A model generated the notes under the pieces. It did no database searches. It was given only the letters and a program-made list of their open reading frames with translations, and had not been told where the DNA came from. Both the position numbers and the translations under genes were made by a program. Positions 24,513 through 36,573 of a stretch of 64,000 nt of DNA are shown one piece after another. Each line of letters begins with the position of its first letter. The stretch's first letter is position 1. The stretch is from Charina bottae (Eukaryota; Chordata; Lepidosauria; Squamata; Charinaidae): positions 4,605,001 through 4,669,000 of the forward strand of contig JALMGJ010000025.1 of the NCBI GenBank assembly GCA_023362775.1. The letters run 5' to 3'.

Positions 24513-26839
24513 GCAGTACTTGGGTAATTAAGCTTGGATGCTACAGCACCAAAAACTAGAATTTGTAACTTTCCTTTGATATTAAGGAAACGGGAGAAGG
24601 TTGTCCCTAAAATTGGATGGAAGCACACAAGATCCCACATCACAGTTCAACAATTCACACTGGACTACTTCCAGATGCCTATGCAAGCGGAGGTGGGGTT
24701 GTGTGCAGGAATGAACAAATAAATAAACTGAACTCTGGATCCAACTCATTGTTTTCCATAAAGGCAAGTACATAATTGCATGTATTTGCCACCTTTCTTA
24801 AAACTTCAACTACAGCAGCGATGGGGAGAGATGTGGGGATATTAAGAAATTAATTCAAAGCTGACAAAGACATTAAAACATCACAATTAAATTTTTCCTG
24901 TCTGTTTCTTAACAATTCTATGAGGCATTTTTAAAAATATTATCTTGAAACTTGTATCTTCTTTGCAAACTGTGGTGCCTATTCTTATCGTCTTCCTATT
25001 GTCTGAGGCAATAAGGAAAACAAAAGAGAATTAAAATTGTCAGAAGCTTTCTATCTGACAGGCTGCAATTTATTCAAATATGCTTTTGGCAACAAATTGC
25101 TTTTACAATCAAATATGCTCAGCATGGTATATGATTAATTAGGTTGCTCCTGCTGCTGTTACCAAGGCAGCCACAGAGTGTCACAACAGAAGTGCAATGA
25201 GTGGTATGGCCACAAGAAAGAGGACTAAGCTCCCCTTGAACTTCTTGAGGTTATGACCTTATAAAATCAGCAGATAGATCTAATTTAATATTGATCATGA
25301 AAAGTTTTGCAAAAACTGATCAAGCTTTTTTTGAAATCCACATCCAGTTTGTACTAAAAAATGCTCAGAACTGATGGAATATCCTTATAAGAAACTTTGT
25401 GCAATAAAAATGTGTTTGGATTCCAGACTGATCCACTGAATCAGGAAATAGGAAAGCACTGTTTAAGCCATCCAACCCAACCCTCTGCTCAATGCAGGCA
25501 TTCAAGTTAAAGCATCCCATACAGATGGCTGTCTAGCTTCCATCTGGACACAACTAGTGAAGGGGAGCACCCCATCTCTTTGAATAATCAGTTCCATTGT
25601 CAATTGTGTGAATGTGATAAGAGGTCTGTGAGGTATGTGTATGTATATGTGTATGTTTGTGTTTGCGTGCATGTGAATTGTTCGCATATTACTAATGCTA
25701 AGCATCAATACTGTATGTAACAGTTCATCTTAACAGTCTAGGAAGCATTCATCTACATTACGATTAAGATGTTGAGGCCTGATTTGGGGAAAGAAACCCT
25801 TTGATTGCCTTGAGAGATGACCAACACTAGCAAGTAGAGAAGAAAAATGCAGTTCATGTTGATTCTGCTGAACCTTCCAGTTGCATTCAGTACCATCAAC
25901 CATGGCAGTGTTATAGATACTGTGGGATTCTTTCATTTTACAATGCTTTTGATCTCCCTTACCCACCTAAAAAGCTGCTGGGAAAATACTACTTGCTTTC
26001 TTAAAGTGTGAGGCCCCTTGGGAGTCTCTTTTTAAATGATATTTTTATTGTATACATGGCAGAGGACATCTAGATTTTAGAGACAGGGAGTCATCATCAA
26101 CTTGATGACCTGGGAGTTCAGTCTGTTCTTGATGAATCTGCACTCCCTTTGAATTATATTCTCATGTTTGGGATGCTTCTGAACTTCACATTATACCTGG
26201 AAGGCCAGCGATTAACTTCAGATTTGACATGTACACAATATTTTCCCCTGAAAAATACATTGATCTTTGTCTTAAACAGTTCTCATTTAAATTTCTACAA
26301 TTAACTCCATATCTAACTGTTCTCAAAGAATGTTCAAAACTTCAGATACTGGAAATTATGATGACCAGACTTCTTTTCTGATATGACCTGAGTTGAACAG
26401 AAACTATTGATTCTTACAGATTCTAAGCAGCTTGGGGCAAGGACAGGAATCTCCACTATGAATCTGGGTAAATTTTAGGATCTGCCCTGCTTTGAAGGCT
26501 CGTGCTTCTATAGCCAGACAAGGATCATGCTGAAGAGGATGCACACACTGTGACAAAAGCCTTTATCAGGAGACAAACTAATAAGATGAGATAAATATAA
26601 AATATTAATACTGCTAATACAAGGGTCACAGGTGCAATTACTGAGAGAGGCAAAAGAGTTTCACCCATGAAGACGTAGAACAAGAGAAGGGGTAGATGGG
26701 CCTTAAGAAGATGCTGCAGCTCTATATCTAATTGTACTCATGACCAGCTTTAAAATCCCTGACTAGGATTTATGCATTGTTCTCCCATTTTTTGATACTG
26801 ATTTGCTGACATTATAAGTTAGATCTGTAAGGAAGTGGT
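24513..26839. other. No gene recognised
   Basis: A degenerate TGTATGTG patch lies near 25635-25675. Nothing else could be supported. Confidence 0.5.
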
Positions 26840-26847
26840 TTGTATCC

Positions 26848-26879
26848 AGAGTCACTTGCTGAGATGGGCAGCTATAGAA

Positions 26880-26941
<62 letters not shown>

Positions 26942-26952
26942 AATAAATAATT
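26848..26952 (+). mobile_element. CR1-like LINE 3' tail with (TAGA)n
   Basis: A degraded terminal block (CCAGAGTCACTTGCTGAGAT, GGGCAGCTATAGAAAT) runs into about 14 TAGA units and then AAATAA. LINE tails joined to TAGA tracts are known from snakes. Confidence 0.7.
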
Positions 26953-29528
26953 TCAAAGACCAATGGATTGTCTATGTCCCTCTGTCAAATTGACCATAAT
27001 TTTTCAATTATTATCTTCTGCTTCATTTGTAATGGTATTATATTCTTGAAAACAAATGTGTATATAAATATATATATATAAATATATCCTTGTGGGACCA
27101 TCCTTGTATATCTAATTTGAGTTATAAAGCTGAGTTATTCTCTTTTTTTCTATACATAGTCTACTGAACCAGTATTTATCCTTATAGATGAATCCTGGTC
27201 CTCATCAGCCATTAAGGTTGTGAGCATGTGGGTTGTTTCTGTTAACATTTCCACTTGTCTCAAGGGAGGCTTTCATTTGAAGTGGACTATTAAAACTGTA
27301 GAAAGAAACTAAAAACAGTCATATTTAGAGCAGACCCACTGCCAATAATAGTCTTGCTTAACTTAAGTTTCATTGATTGAAAGAGTCTATTTTAGGTAGG
27401 ATTACATCTCAATTTTACTCTTTTTTGTATCACGCAGCGTTTTTTAGGAATTTAATTGTAATTTAGTTTCAGTGCCGTTTTTAAGGTGTTTTCTCACTTG
27501 TCTTTAAATTTTACAATTATAAGTCACTTTGGGAGGTTTAGGGAGGAAGCACATTTTATAAATAAATAAACACAAATAATTACAACTAAAGTTGGGAGAC
27601 TGCAGGAAAAAGTTTTCCAGAATTGCTGATTCCTCCTCAGTGCACATTCACATAGTTCTAACATTTAGTAAGTGGTGACTGATATGACAGTATGTGAAAG
27701 AGTGAAAAAAGCAATCAATGGCTTTGGAAAACAACGTGAAATATTGGTATGAGTGGGAGGTAGAGGACTTTGACATGGCAGTTCCTATTAACTGCCCCAA
27801 CCAAAAACAAGACAAAAGCTATTAATCACTAAAATATAAGATATGATCTTTCAGCCCTTGTTGAACTGTGTATTGGTTGGTAGACAGGAACAGATTAGCT
27901 GGTGGACAGAATGAGGGGCATTTAACACAAATTTCTGAAACTAGCAGAGTTCTATAATATTTCTGTAATAATGAACATGTGTTCAGTATATTGGCAAACC
28001 ACCATCAATGAGTGGTCAGTAAGTAAAGTATTAAAAAAATAAATGGGAAATTAAGCCTTTCAGAAACATGAGGAAAATGACAAATTCCTAGGTAATGGAA
28101 TTATATAGCATTAACTGAGAGGATTTCTGCTTGCACAACCTAAATTACTTTTGTTCATTATTCCCCAGCAGTCCCCTAAAAATGGGCCCTAAAAATATGA
28201 GTGATCCTCCAGAGAGAATTAAGAATGTCAGGTGTTGGAGGGGAATGGGGTGGGGTGGGGGGATAGCCAAAGAAAATATCTCCTTCATGAATCCAAATGG
28301 CTTATGTTCATGGAAATACAGCACTAGGCTCCACCAAATAGATCAAAGAGGCTGCTGAATATAGGAAGTCTTCAATAAAAGTACTACTGTAATAAATAGA
28401 ATTAAAATCACATACTGTCATTTACTACTGAATTCTGAAATGGAAGAAAAGGAATGATGGGAGTTTCATGCATAATCAGTTAATTTAATGCTAAATAAAT
28501 TCTGGGAAACACATCATTAAGAATATGCTCATACAAATTCTACAACTAGATAAAAAGCAATCAGTGTTGGTTTACTTTCCACTTTCCAAAAATAAGATAT
28601 AACTTGCAATGAAACCAAAATGGACATTGTCCCTAGTTTAAGAACAAGTTCCATTCCCAAGGTCTGTCCTTCAGTTGAATTTGTATGTAAGCCAGAACAG
28701 TATTATTGTATAATACCGTATAAGTAGTATTGTGTAATTAACTAGAACCATTGTGTATTTAACTCAAATCACTGTATATTTAACTCGAATTTTGCTACAA
28801 TAAGCTCCGTTCTTAACTATGGATTACCTGTAAACTGGGCATTCTTAACCCAGGGACTACTAGCTAGACATACATTGGTGGATTATTGTTCAGGTGTTTT
28901 GTGGAGCCTTTTGTTCCATTTAATTACTTCTCTGTTCTACAAAAAAGAAATCAACCTTTCTGAAGAGAAAAATGGCAATTAGTTAGGAACAGAGAAAATA
29001 TCCATTCTGATATCCTACTCTCATACTATAAAAACAATAACGTGGGAATGAATCACTGCAATTGTGCATCTTGTGATGGTTTGCAAGGAAAAACCATCTA
29101 TATATACAGTAATACATGAAGGGGAGAAGGAGGAGTGGGGGGAGGCGACTGTTCTGACCCTGTTGGCCTTTCAGAAGCAAGTTAAAACAGAAATCTTCCA
29201 GAGGGCTTTTTTTAATTAGATACGATAATGCTGTGAAATTGTTTATGTACTCAGCTGAGTTGTAAAAAGCCTAATCTCTAATGGAAACTGTTCTATAACA
29301 AGAGAGCCATAACAGAGAAGCATCTTCTAGCCTCAGCCCCTTTAATCTCTGGCTAGTGGAATACTTTATGAAGTAAATGACATTAATGAGAATATTGCTA
29401 CGCTGTTTATTCAGTTTATTTCAAGTCTAAACTTTATAAAATCTTGAGTTTTCAGACTATATTGATAGAACCAGATATTGCTGCTAGATATGCAAAACTT
29501 GATGCCCTGAACTTTCAAGTTAAGGAAC
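26953..29528. other. No gene; possible old LINE tail
   Basis: An AT microsatellite lies near 27060-27086. CACTTTGGGAGGTTTAGGG followed by ATAAATAAATAAA near 27527-27572 may be an old LINE 3' end. A G-rich patch lies near 28245-28262. Confidence 0.4.
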
Positions 29529-29801
29529 TGTCAGGCCCAGCCCAAGAATGACAAAGAACCAGTCCAGCCAAACTTCAGTTCTTTATTTGCTAACGCCGTA
29601 TAGACAGAATCTTGCCAGACTAAAGCCACTCTACCTAACCTAAGGGGAAATAACCTGGGAAAGCTCTAGTGTGGGGCTATTCTGAACCTCTTAGTTTCCC
29701 CACAACTGCCCCCTGGACTACCTTTCCTCTTATCTCCTACCCCTTCTTGGAATGTGCTTCCTCCTTCCTGAGAACCAGCAGCACTGCTGAAATCCACCAC
29801 A
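29529..29801 (-). mobile_element. Solo LTR, family A, 273 bp, minus strand
   Basis: On the minus strand it begins TGTGGTGGA and ends GGGCCTGACA, with AATAAAG near 29584-29592 and GGCAAGATTCTGT upstream of it. The LTR at 11298-11590 shares the same start, the GGCAAGATTCTGT block, the signal and the end. Flanks are identical: GGAAC at 29524-29528 and 29802-29806, a perfect 5-bp target duplication. Confidence 0.8.
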
Positions 29802-31486
29802 GGAACTGTTCTCACACAACAGAAGCCAAGCGATCCTACAGCCTAAAACATATTGCCTGGCCAGAAGATATCTAATATCACATTTCTGTTTATTCCTAAA
29901 ATAATCTAAGAAATTATTTGTTTAGGATTCCACGTAGAAACCAAACTCTTTTAAATGTCAAGAATAAATTAAATATATCAAAAGAATACAGTATTTGAAA
30001 TTCTATAAATATGGCAAAGAATAATTAAGTTCTTTGAAACTCTCTCTTTAAAAGAAATAAATCTTGAGTTAAGCGCCACACAGCTGAGCAGGATCAAGGA
30101 AGGAAGAACTACAAGGATTTCAGTAAGGTATTTTTAATGTTTGTTGGGGGTAAATACAGAATCTTGGAAATTGTAATACGAATTTCCCGACCCCTTTTTA
30201 TTTTTTAAAATTTATTTATTATTAGTTAATTAATATGGAGTCTCTTTGAGTGATTTCAACCACATCTTCCCAGATTTCTCTCCACCCAGGCTAAATTGCC
30301 ATTTATGAGATAAGATGTCAACTAACTTGTACACTGTCTATTCATTTTTAATATTTTATTTTCTTCTTTTTCCAGCCTACCCACAATCTCTGACACACAG
30401 ACTTTATTCTATTATTTTCAGAAGAAATCAACTCCCAAAAAGGGGTTAAGAAATTGATGAAGTGTACTGTTTCATCTACATATAATTCCATATACTAGAA
30501 ATTCTAGAAAATGCTACTTTCTGTATATTTCACCAATAATACAAATAAATTTTATTTCCAATGTAACATTCAGCCAGAACCTGCCTGTTTCCATTACTTG
30601 CTAATGGCACCTAGAAGTACAGATGAAATTTTCCACTTTGTGTTATTGCTCAGGGGCTACAATTATATACTAATTTCAGCAACTTATAGACATCAGGGAA
30701 AAATTCTCTGAAGCCCATCTAAAGGACTAAATGTTTGACTCCTATTATGTAAGGTATATTGAACCTGTAGATTTCATGTGAACCATATTGCTGAAATTTA
30801 TTAGCAAAGCACTAAAAACAGAAGCACAGATTTTCAACTGAAAATGAAAAAAAGTGTTATGCCTTTGATAGAATTAATGTAACTGCAAAACATTAACACC
30901 TGTCCCCCCCACCCCAAAAAACCTCCTCTGCCTCTTCTTAGAGCATATTACGTCCTCATCTACTACAGCTGACATATTTAATGTGTTGTCTATATGAAAA
31001 CTACTGCTACTAATAATATTGATAACAATAATGATAATGATAGCATCTGAGAAAGTATTATAGTCATTCAGCACTCCAGTATCAGTTTAGTGATTGTAGG
31101 TTTTACTTTGGGGGGGGGGGGTTATGGATTCTTAGGTAGCTTTAGATAGAAAAGACTGTAAGTATTTTAAAGGGTAGTTAAAGTTATTGTGGAAAGCAAA
31201 GGGAAGAAAGTTAGAAAGTGAAACCAGGATGGTTGCAGTGTATGCACCATTGCATGGTGTGATGCAATGGAAGCAAGGAAGAAGTATGTAAAAAGATGTC
31301 AAGGTAAATAAAAAGATTGTCTTTGGACAATAGAGAACTTCACTGTAGCCTTGGCTGTTCTACACCCCCGGAACCCAGAGGAGAGCTGCATCCCAGAAGA
31401 TTGCTAGAAGGACTGACCAGAGGTGAGCTGCAGAGTTCCTATAAGGGAAAGTCAAGCATCACCATCAGCACTATGGCAACGAGACA
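29802..31486. other. No gene recognised
   Basis: C-rich run near 30904 and G11 near 31110. No family recognised. Confidence 0.5.
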
Positions 31487-31763
31487 GATTTATTTATTTA
31501 TTTATTTATTTTTATTTATTTATTTATTTATTTGCTATCCCTTTATTATTTTTATAAATAACTCAAGGTGGCTAACATACCTAATACTCCTTCCTCCTCC
31601 TATTTTCCCAACAACAACCACCCTGTGAGGTGGGTTGGGCTGAGAGAGAGTGACTGGCTCAAGGTCACCCAGCTGCTTTCATGCCTAAGGCAGGACTAGA
31701 ACTCACAGACTCCTGGTTTCTAGCCCGTTGCCTTAGCCACTAGACCAAACTGGCTCTCTAGGT
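31487..31763 (-). mobile_element. Sauria SINE, near full length
   Basis: Read on the minus strand: a tRNA-like head GAGAGCCAGTTTGGTCTAGT with GAGTTCTAGTCCTGCC (B box), then CAGCTGGGTGACCTTGAGCC, CAACCCACCTCACAGGG, AATAGGAGGAGGAAGGAGTA and GAGTTATTTATAAAAATAAT, with a long AAAT tail. The tail is the BovB-like end that lets BovB enzymes copy it. The small LRR-like frames nearby are not genes. Confidence 0.9.
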
Positions 31764-31832
31764 TATGGCAGATGCAAAGGCAAGGTTGCATTGGACAGGC
31801 TCTGAGCTTGGGAGGTATGGACAAAAAATGTG

Positions 31833-32062
31833 TGTGCCTCCGAGTCAGTGTTGACTCCTGGTGACTGCTTGGACAAGTCTATGCAATTTTCTTGGCAAGT
31901 TTTTCAGAAGTGCCTCATTCCTAGGGATTTTTTGCCATTGCCTCCTTTCTAGGGCTGAGAGAGAGTGACTGGCCCAAGGTCACCCAGCTGGCTTTGTGCC
32001 TAAGGTGACACTAGAACTCACAGTCTCCTAGTTTCTAGCCTGGTGCCTTAACCACCACAATT
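31833..32062 (-). mobile_element. tRNA-derived SINE, same type as 24270-24512
   Basis: On the minus strand: TGGTTAAGGCACCAGGC, GTGAGTTCTAGTG, GGGTGACCTTGGGCCAGTCA, then CAATGGCAAAAAATCCC and the tail GAGTCAACACTGACTCGGAG. Confidence 0.85.
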
Positions 32063-32518
32063 GAAATAACGCGCTACCTGACTTTGGATAAACCTTTGAA
32101 GATTTTTGAAGAGGATTCTTGATTACTGATAAAAGATTTGGGAAGATCTTGGCGAGGCAGTTTAAAGCCCTGGATATATAGCAATTGCTTAAGCCAAACT
32201 GGTCGAGATGGAGATGGAGACAGAGTAAGTACCGAGCAAAAACAATAAAGTGACTGAATCCAAGTTTCAACTATTGGGGGTTACCATATCATGCACCCCA
32301 GATGAGAGCTCTCTCTGATAGAGGCTCCTCACCCCCTCGAGTGAGAGATCAGGAAGGGGCTGGAATGAGGAGATCTGATAGGGTTGGTGGGTCCTATGTA
32401 ATCTGAGGTATTTTAATTTAATAGGTTCATGAATTATGTTAGGTTATGATAGGGAAGGTAGATGGTTTGAGTGAATGCTAATTGTGTCAGTGATTAACTA
32501 GACTATGATTAACTGACC
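32063..32518. other. No gene; LTR-like hint
   Basis: AACAATAAAGTGACTG at about 32243 looks like a polyadenylation region of an LTR, but no borders were found. Confidence 0.3.
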
Positions 32519-32519
32519 A

Positions 32520-32857
32520 TAAAGGTAAAGGTTCCCCCCGCACATTTGTACAGTCGTGTCCGACTCTAGGGGCCGGTGCTCATCTCCGTTTGTTAGCCGA
32601 AGAGCCAGCGTTGTCCAAAGACGCTTCCACGGTCATGTGGCCAGCATGACGCACGTGGAACACTGTTACCATCCCACCAAAGTGGTACCTGTTCATCTAC
32701 TTGCATTTGCATGTTTTCGAATTGCTAGGTTGGCAAGAGCTGGGGCGAGTGCAGGAGCTCACTCCATCACGCGGTGCTCGGGTCTCGAACCACCAAACTT
32801 GCGATCTTCCGATTGACAAGCCTGGTGTCTTACCTGCTGAGCCACCACGCCCCTTAG
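32520..32857 (-). mobile_element. tRNA-derived SINE (second type)
   Basis: On the minus strand the head is GGCGTGGTGGCTCAGCAGGT (A box TGGCTCAGCAGG) with GGTGGTTCGAGACCC (B box). The body has GGAGTGAGCTCCTGCACTCG, CACGTGCGTCATGCTGGCC and GTCGGACACGACTGTACAAA, and it ends in CCTTTACCTTTA. It is CpG-rich, suggesting moderate age at most. I know it as a frequent squamate repeat but not its database name. Confidence 0.75.
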
Positions 32858-32894
32858 TAACTGACCATACTGGCAGCCAATACTTGTAGTGCAG

Positions 32895-34440
32895 TGCATG
32901 TAGTGTGTGAACATCATGAAAGGAGTAAGGCGGAGTGAGTTATCTCTGAGGTTGTTTTGATGGAGGCTTGAATTGAACTGGGACAGGCAGGGAACAGGAT
33001 GATGGATGGCACTGGGTAGGCCATAGCCACACATCAGTGCAGGCCCCTTCTTCTAATCTTGCTGCCCCAAACCTGAACATAGATGGCCTAATTCTTGGGC
33101 GCTTGGTGTCCTGCTGCTGGTGGTCAATGCCAGGTTGGTGTGAAGTAAGACTGTGACCATTTTTGATATGGTAGTAGACCAATACACTGACCTAGTGCAC
33201 ATTACTGAAATCTGATTGAGCAATGATGAGGACATAGCCATGTTGGAAATTTGCCCACCTGGGGTTTCAGGTCCTGTAGCAGCCGTAGCATCTTGGCCAG
33301 GGAGCAATGCTAGCTATGATACTTTGTAAATTTAAATTTCCTTTATGTGGAAATGAGCCATAGGGGTAGCTGGGGCTGTAGCTGGTATACCAACCACCTG
33401 GCTGCTCCTGCAGAGCTCTGCCCAAGGATTAACCCCAAATGGCTCCTCAGTTTGGAGTGACAGTGGGAGAAAACCAAAAATGAATGAGACTGAACACTGG
33501 TAAGAATTAACCTTCAAGCCGAACAGTGGTGATAAGAGAGGTGAAGCATGAATTCTTCTCTGCACATATTGCATCTGCAGACTTCTGCATGGCAACCTTG
33601 TTCAAAGCCACGGAAACCCTTTTGAGGAAGGATGGGAGGATAAGGCCACTGCAGACTCACCAGATGATTTTGTGAGTTTCTTGGCAGATAAAGTTGCTTG
33701 CATTTGCTTTGGATTGGATGTCAATTGGACAGAATCCAGTGGTGAATGAGGCATCTTGTGATGTTCCATGTTATATGGGATTCTTCTGAGCTTACTGTGC
33801 CTGAGGAAGTGGATAGGTTCTCTACCGGATGAGCTCTGCCACCTGTGGCCTGGACCCATACCTTCCTGGCACCTTTCAGCAGCCAGGCAGGCTGTGAGCT
33901 GCTGATTCAGGAAAAATTCGAAGAGAATTCTAGGTCAGGAAAAATTGTTGGCACTCCTCTGAGGAAAGGAATAATGCCACCAAGTTTAAAAAAGACAGTT
34001 GTTTGGCCTCTCCTGAAAAATCCTCCCTGGATCCAGCAGATTTTGATAATTTCTGCCCTGTCTCAGTCTCCCATTTTTAGGGAAGTTTGTTGAGAAAGTG
34101 ATAGCAGTTCATCTTCAGAGAGTATTAGAAGAAACAGATACAGTAATCTAGATCCCTGCCAGCCAGACTCCAGATCCAATAATGGGACAGAAACAGCATT
34201 GGTCACTGTGATGGATGACCTTTATTGGAAACTGGATGGAGGGTGTGTACCCTCTGGATACTATTAGACCTCTCAGTGGCTTTGGGTACCATTGATCATG
34301 GTATCTTACTAGACAGCCTGCAAGAGCTGGGACTTGGACGCACTGTTTTGCAGTAGTTCTGCTCCTGCCTAAGTGGGTGGTTTCAGGTTGTAGTTATGAG
34401 GCCTTGGTTACTCCAGTGTGGGTTACTGCTAGCTATTGGC
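32895..34440 (+). mobile_element. L2-like LINE fragment (endonuclease and RT), decayed
   Basis: Plus strand. The endonuclease start is visible as LLVVNA, VDQYTDLVHITE and LEICPPGFQVL with frameshifts (33110-33270). RT blocks follow at about 33950-34330: a PVS...GKFVEKVIAVHLQRVLEE stretch and a degraded DLSVALGTIDHG-like motif A. Many stops occur. The stretch between about 33290 and 33900 is poorly conserved. Confidence 0.75.
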
Positions 34441-34990
34441 TTAAACTGGTTGGCTTCTCTGACTCTTCAAGATAAATTCTAGTCTTCTTGGTATAAATCA
34501 CTTAATTCTACTCTAAGACATTGTGGACTTTCACTTAATGCACTGATCTCAATGGGTTTTGAACAGGACAAATCATTATTTAAGAAATATGGCAGCCAAA
34601 CTATTTCAGCCAAGTTCCACCTTACCTTATCACAGTGAGATCATAAAAAACATTACACCTACCTATTATTTGTTTAACGCTGCATCCAAAAATATCTGCC
34701 CATGTGGTAAGGGGGGAATTGAAACTGTAAGACATGTACTCCACTGCCTGTTTTATAGACATTTGGGCTACATATATTTCTTAAAACACAACACAGTCCC
34801 CCATAGGCTTTTCAAAATAACTCAATTTTTAATAGTTTGTGGAAAGCCAATGAGTGGGGTCATATCAAATTTCTTGGCAAATCAAAATATGTGTACCCCA
34901 CAGAAAAAGATTACCTATGAGCCCGCACTCCCCTCACCTCACAAAAGGGGAATTCACAAGCAGTTTCTCCTGGGACATCCAAGTTAGGTG
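34441..34990 (+). mobile_element. Cys-rich C-terminal fragment of another LINE
   Basis: A 142-codon frame (34559-34987) carries CPCGKGGIETVRHVLHCLFY, a CX1C...HX3C finger-like motif found at the C-terminus of several jockey/I-like LINE proteins. Upstream codons such as LNALISMGFEQ fit the same type. It lies directly behind the L2 fragment but is a different protein end. It may be a separate insertion or part of an unnamed family. Confidence 0.6.
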
Positions 34991-36139
34991 GGTCAAAACT
35001 GAGTGGAGATGATGTACTTGCAACTACGCCAGTGGCAGCTATGTAAGGCCTTGAAGGCGAAAATCAGCATTTTGAATGGCAGAATAATAAATTTACTTCT
35101 TACTACTGCTGTTTTTTATCATTTGATATAAATGGTAAGCACACAAATAAATAATGTAGCATATCAAAAATTAGATCATTATGAGATTGTAGGCAAGCAT
35201 TGTCCATCGATTCTAATAAGCAAAGTAATGTAATAGATGTTATAAGATAAACTAAATTAACCAAATGTTATGGTAGCCTCAGCTGAAAAAGAAAATACTG
35301 TAAAACCTATCCCAGAAACAATTGAAATTATGTCTGAGCAACATAAAACACGTGTGAAATTATACTTAACTTTGACCATTATTTGCCACTCCTTGAAATC
35401 TCATGTAAAAGCTTAAGCTCAATAAGCTTAAAACTGAACTTTGTGGTACTGTTAAATTTTGGAAAACCTCAGAGAATATGAGATTTATATATAGTAAACA
35501 AGGTAAAATCTAAAATACAAACATAATTGCTTTACAGTTTTTTTAAAAAAAATCAACTTACAGAAGTTTTAGGTTTCAATCTTCATAAAAAGTTCTGCTC
35601 AGAATTATCTTGAAAACATATTTTCTACCTAAACCTATGAAATCTATCAGTGGATGCTGAACTATTGTTCAGACTTTATTAGTATGCTTGAAAATTGTTT
35701 GAAGAAAAAACATATTAGGAACAAATGATAACAAGGTCATGGAGTTTGTGCTTAGAATTTATCAGGAACACAAATAGATTTCCCTTCCTTTAAGATGTAA
35801 AGTTAAAGCCTACTTTAATTTACAAAAATACAAACAAGGTTTGGAATAATATTCCTTTGAGATTTCAACTGGTGCCATTTTTTCCACCTTATGAAATGAA
35901 TTATCAAAATTTGTAACTTGCATTCAGTATATGCATGTTACTTTTAATATATGGCATGCAAATCTCTCTCTCCTTTGCACTTCAAAGCCATCAATTCCCC
36001 ATCTACCTCCCAATTATAGTCTCCATTTGGAATAGAGGCCCTCAAATTTGCATAGAGGGGTGGGGAAAGTCTCCCGTGAAAGAAACAGAAGCATATTTAG
36101 TAAATGGTTAGAGTGGCATATAAACCTAGTTAAATAAAT
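34991..36139. other. No gene recognised
   Basis: Ordinary AT-rich sequence. Confidence 0.5.
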
Positions 36140-36573
36140 GCAGGTAGTCCTTGGTTAACAATGGCAATTGGGACTGGAATTTCCATTGCTAAGCAACGCG
36201 GTTGTAAAGAATGATATGACATGACTACGCCGCTTAGTGATGGAAATTCTGGCACTTCCAGTTGCTTTCATTAAGCAAATCACTGCAGGTCATTAAGCAA
36301 GGATGTCACATGGTCACCATTTGTAACCTCCTGCCGGCTTCCCCATTGACTTTGTGGGAAGCCAGCAAAGAAGTTTGCAAATGGTGATCACATGACTGTG
36401 GAATGCTCATAATTATGAGCTGGGGACTGAGCGCCCAGATCACAATCACATGACCATGGGGATGCTGCAATTGACGTAAGTACAAGGTTCAGTCGTATCT
36501 ACCACTTGTTCAGCACTGTTGTAAGTTCAAATGGTTGCTGAACGAGTGGTCGTTAAACAAGGACCACCTGTAA
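36140..36573. mobile_element. Non-autonomous DNA transposon, about 430 bp, with TIRs
   Basis: The left end CAGGTAGTCCTTGGTTAACA is matched inverted by TTAAACAAGGACCACCTG. Internal palindromic motifs recur: GGTTGTAA, GATCACATGACTGTGG, GTAAGTTCAAATGGTTGC. It has no coding capacity. It is a common squamate repeat type in my recollection. Confidence 0.7.

Noticed and set aside
26882..26938. CRISPR-like or satellite array
   Set aside because: A plain TAGA tetranucleotide tract at a LINE tail; no CRISPR spacing occurs in the window.
32063..32300. A third family A LTR near AACAATAAAG
   Set aside because: No TG/CA ends or target duplication could be found.
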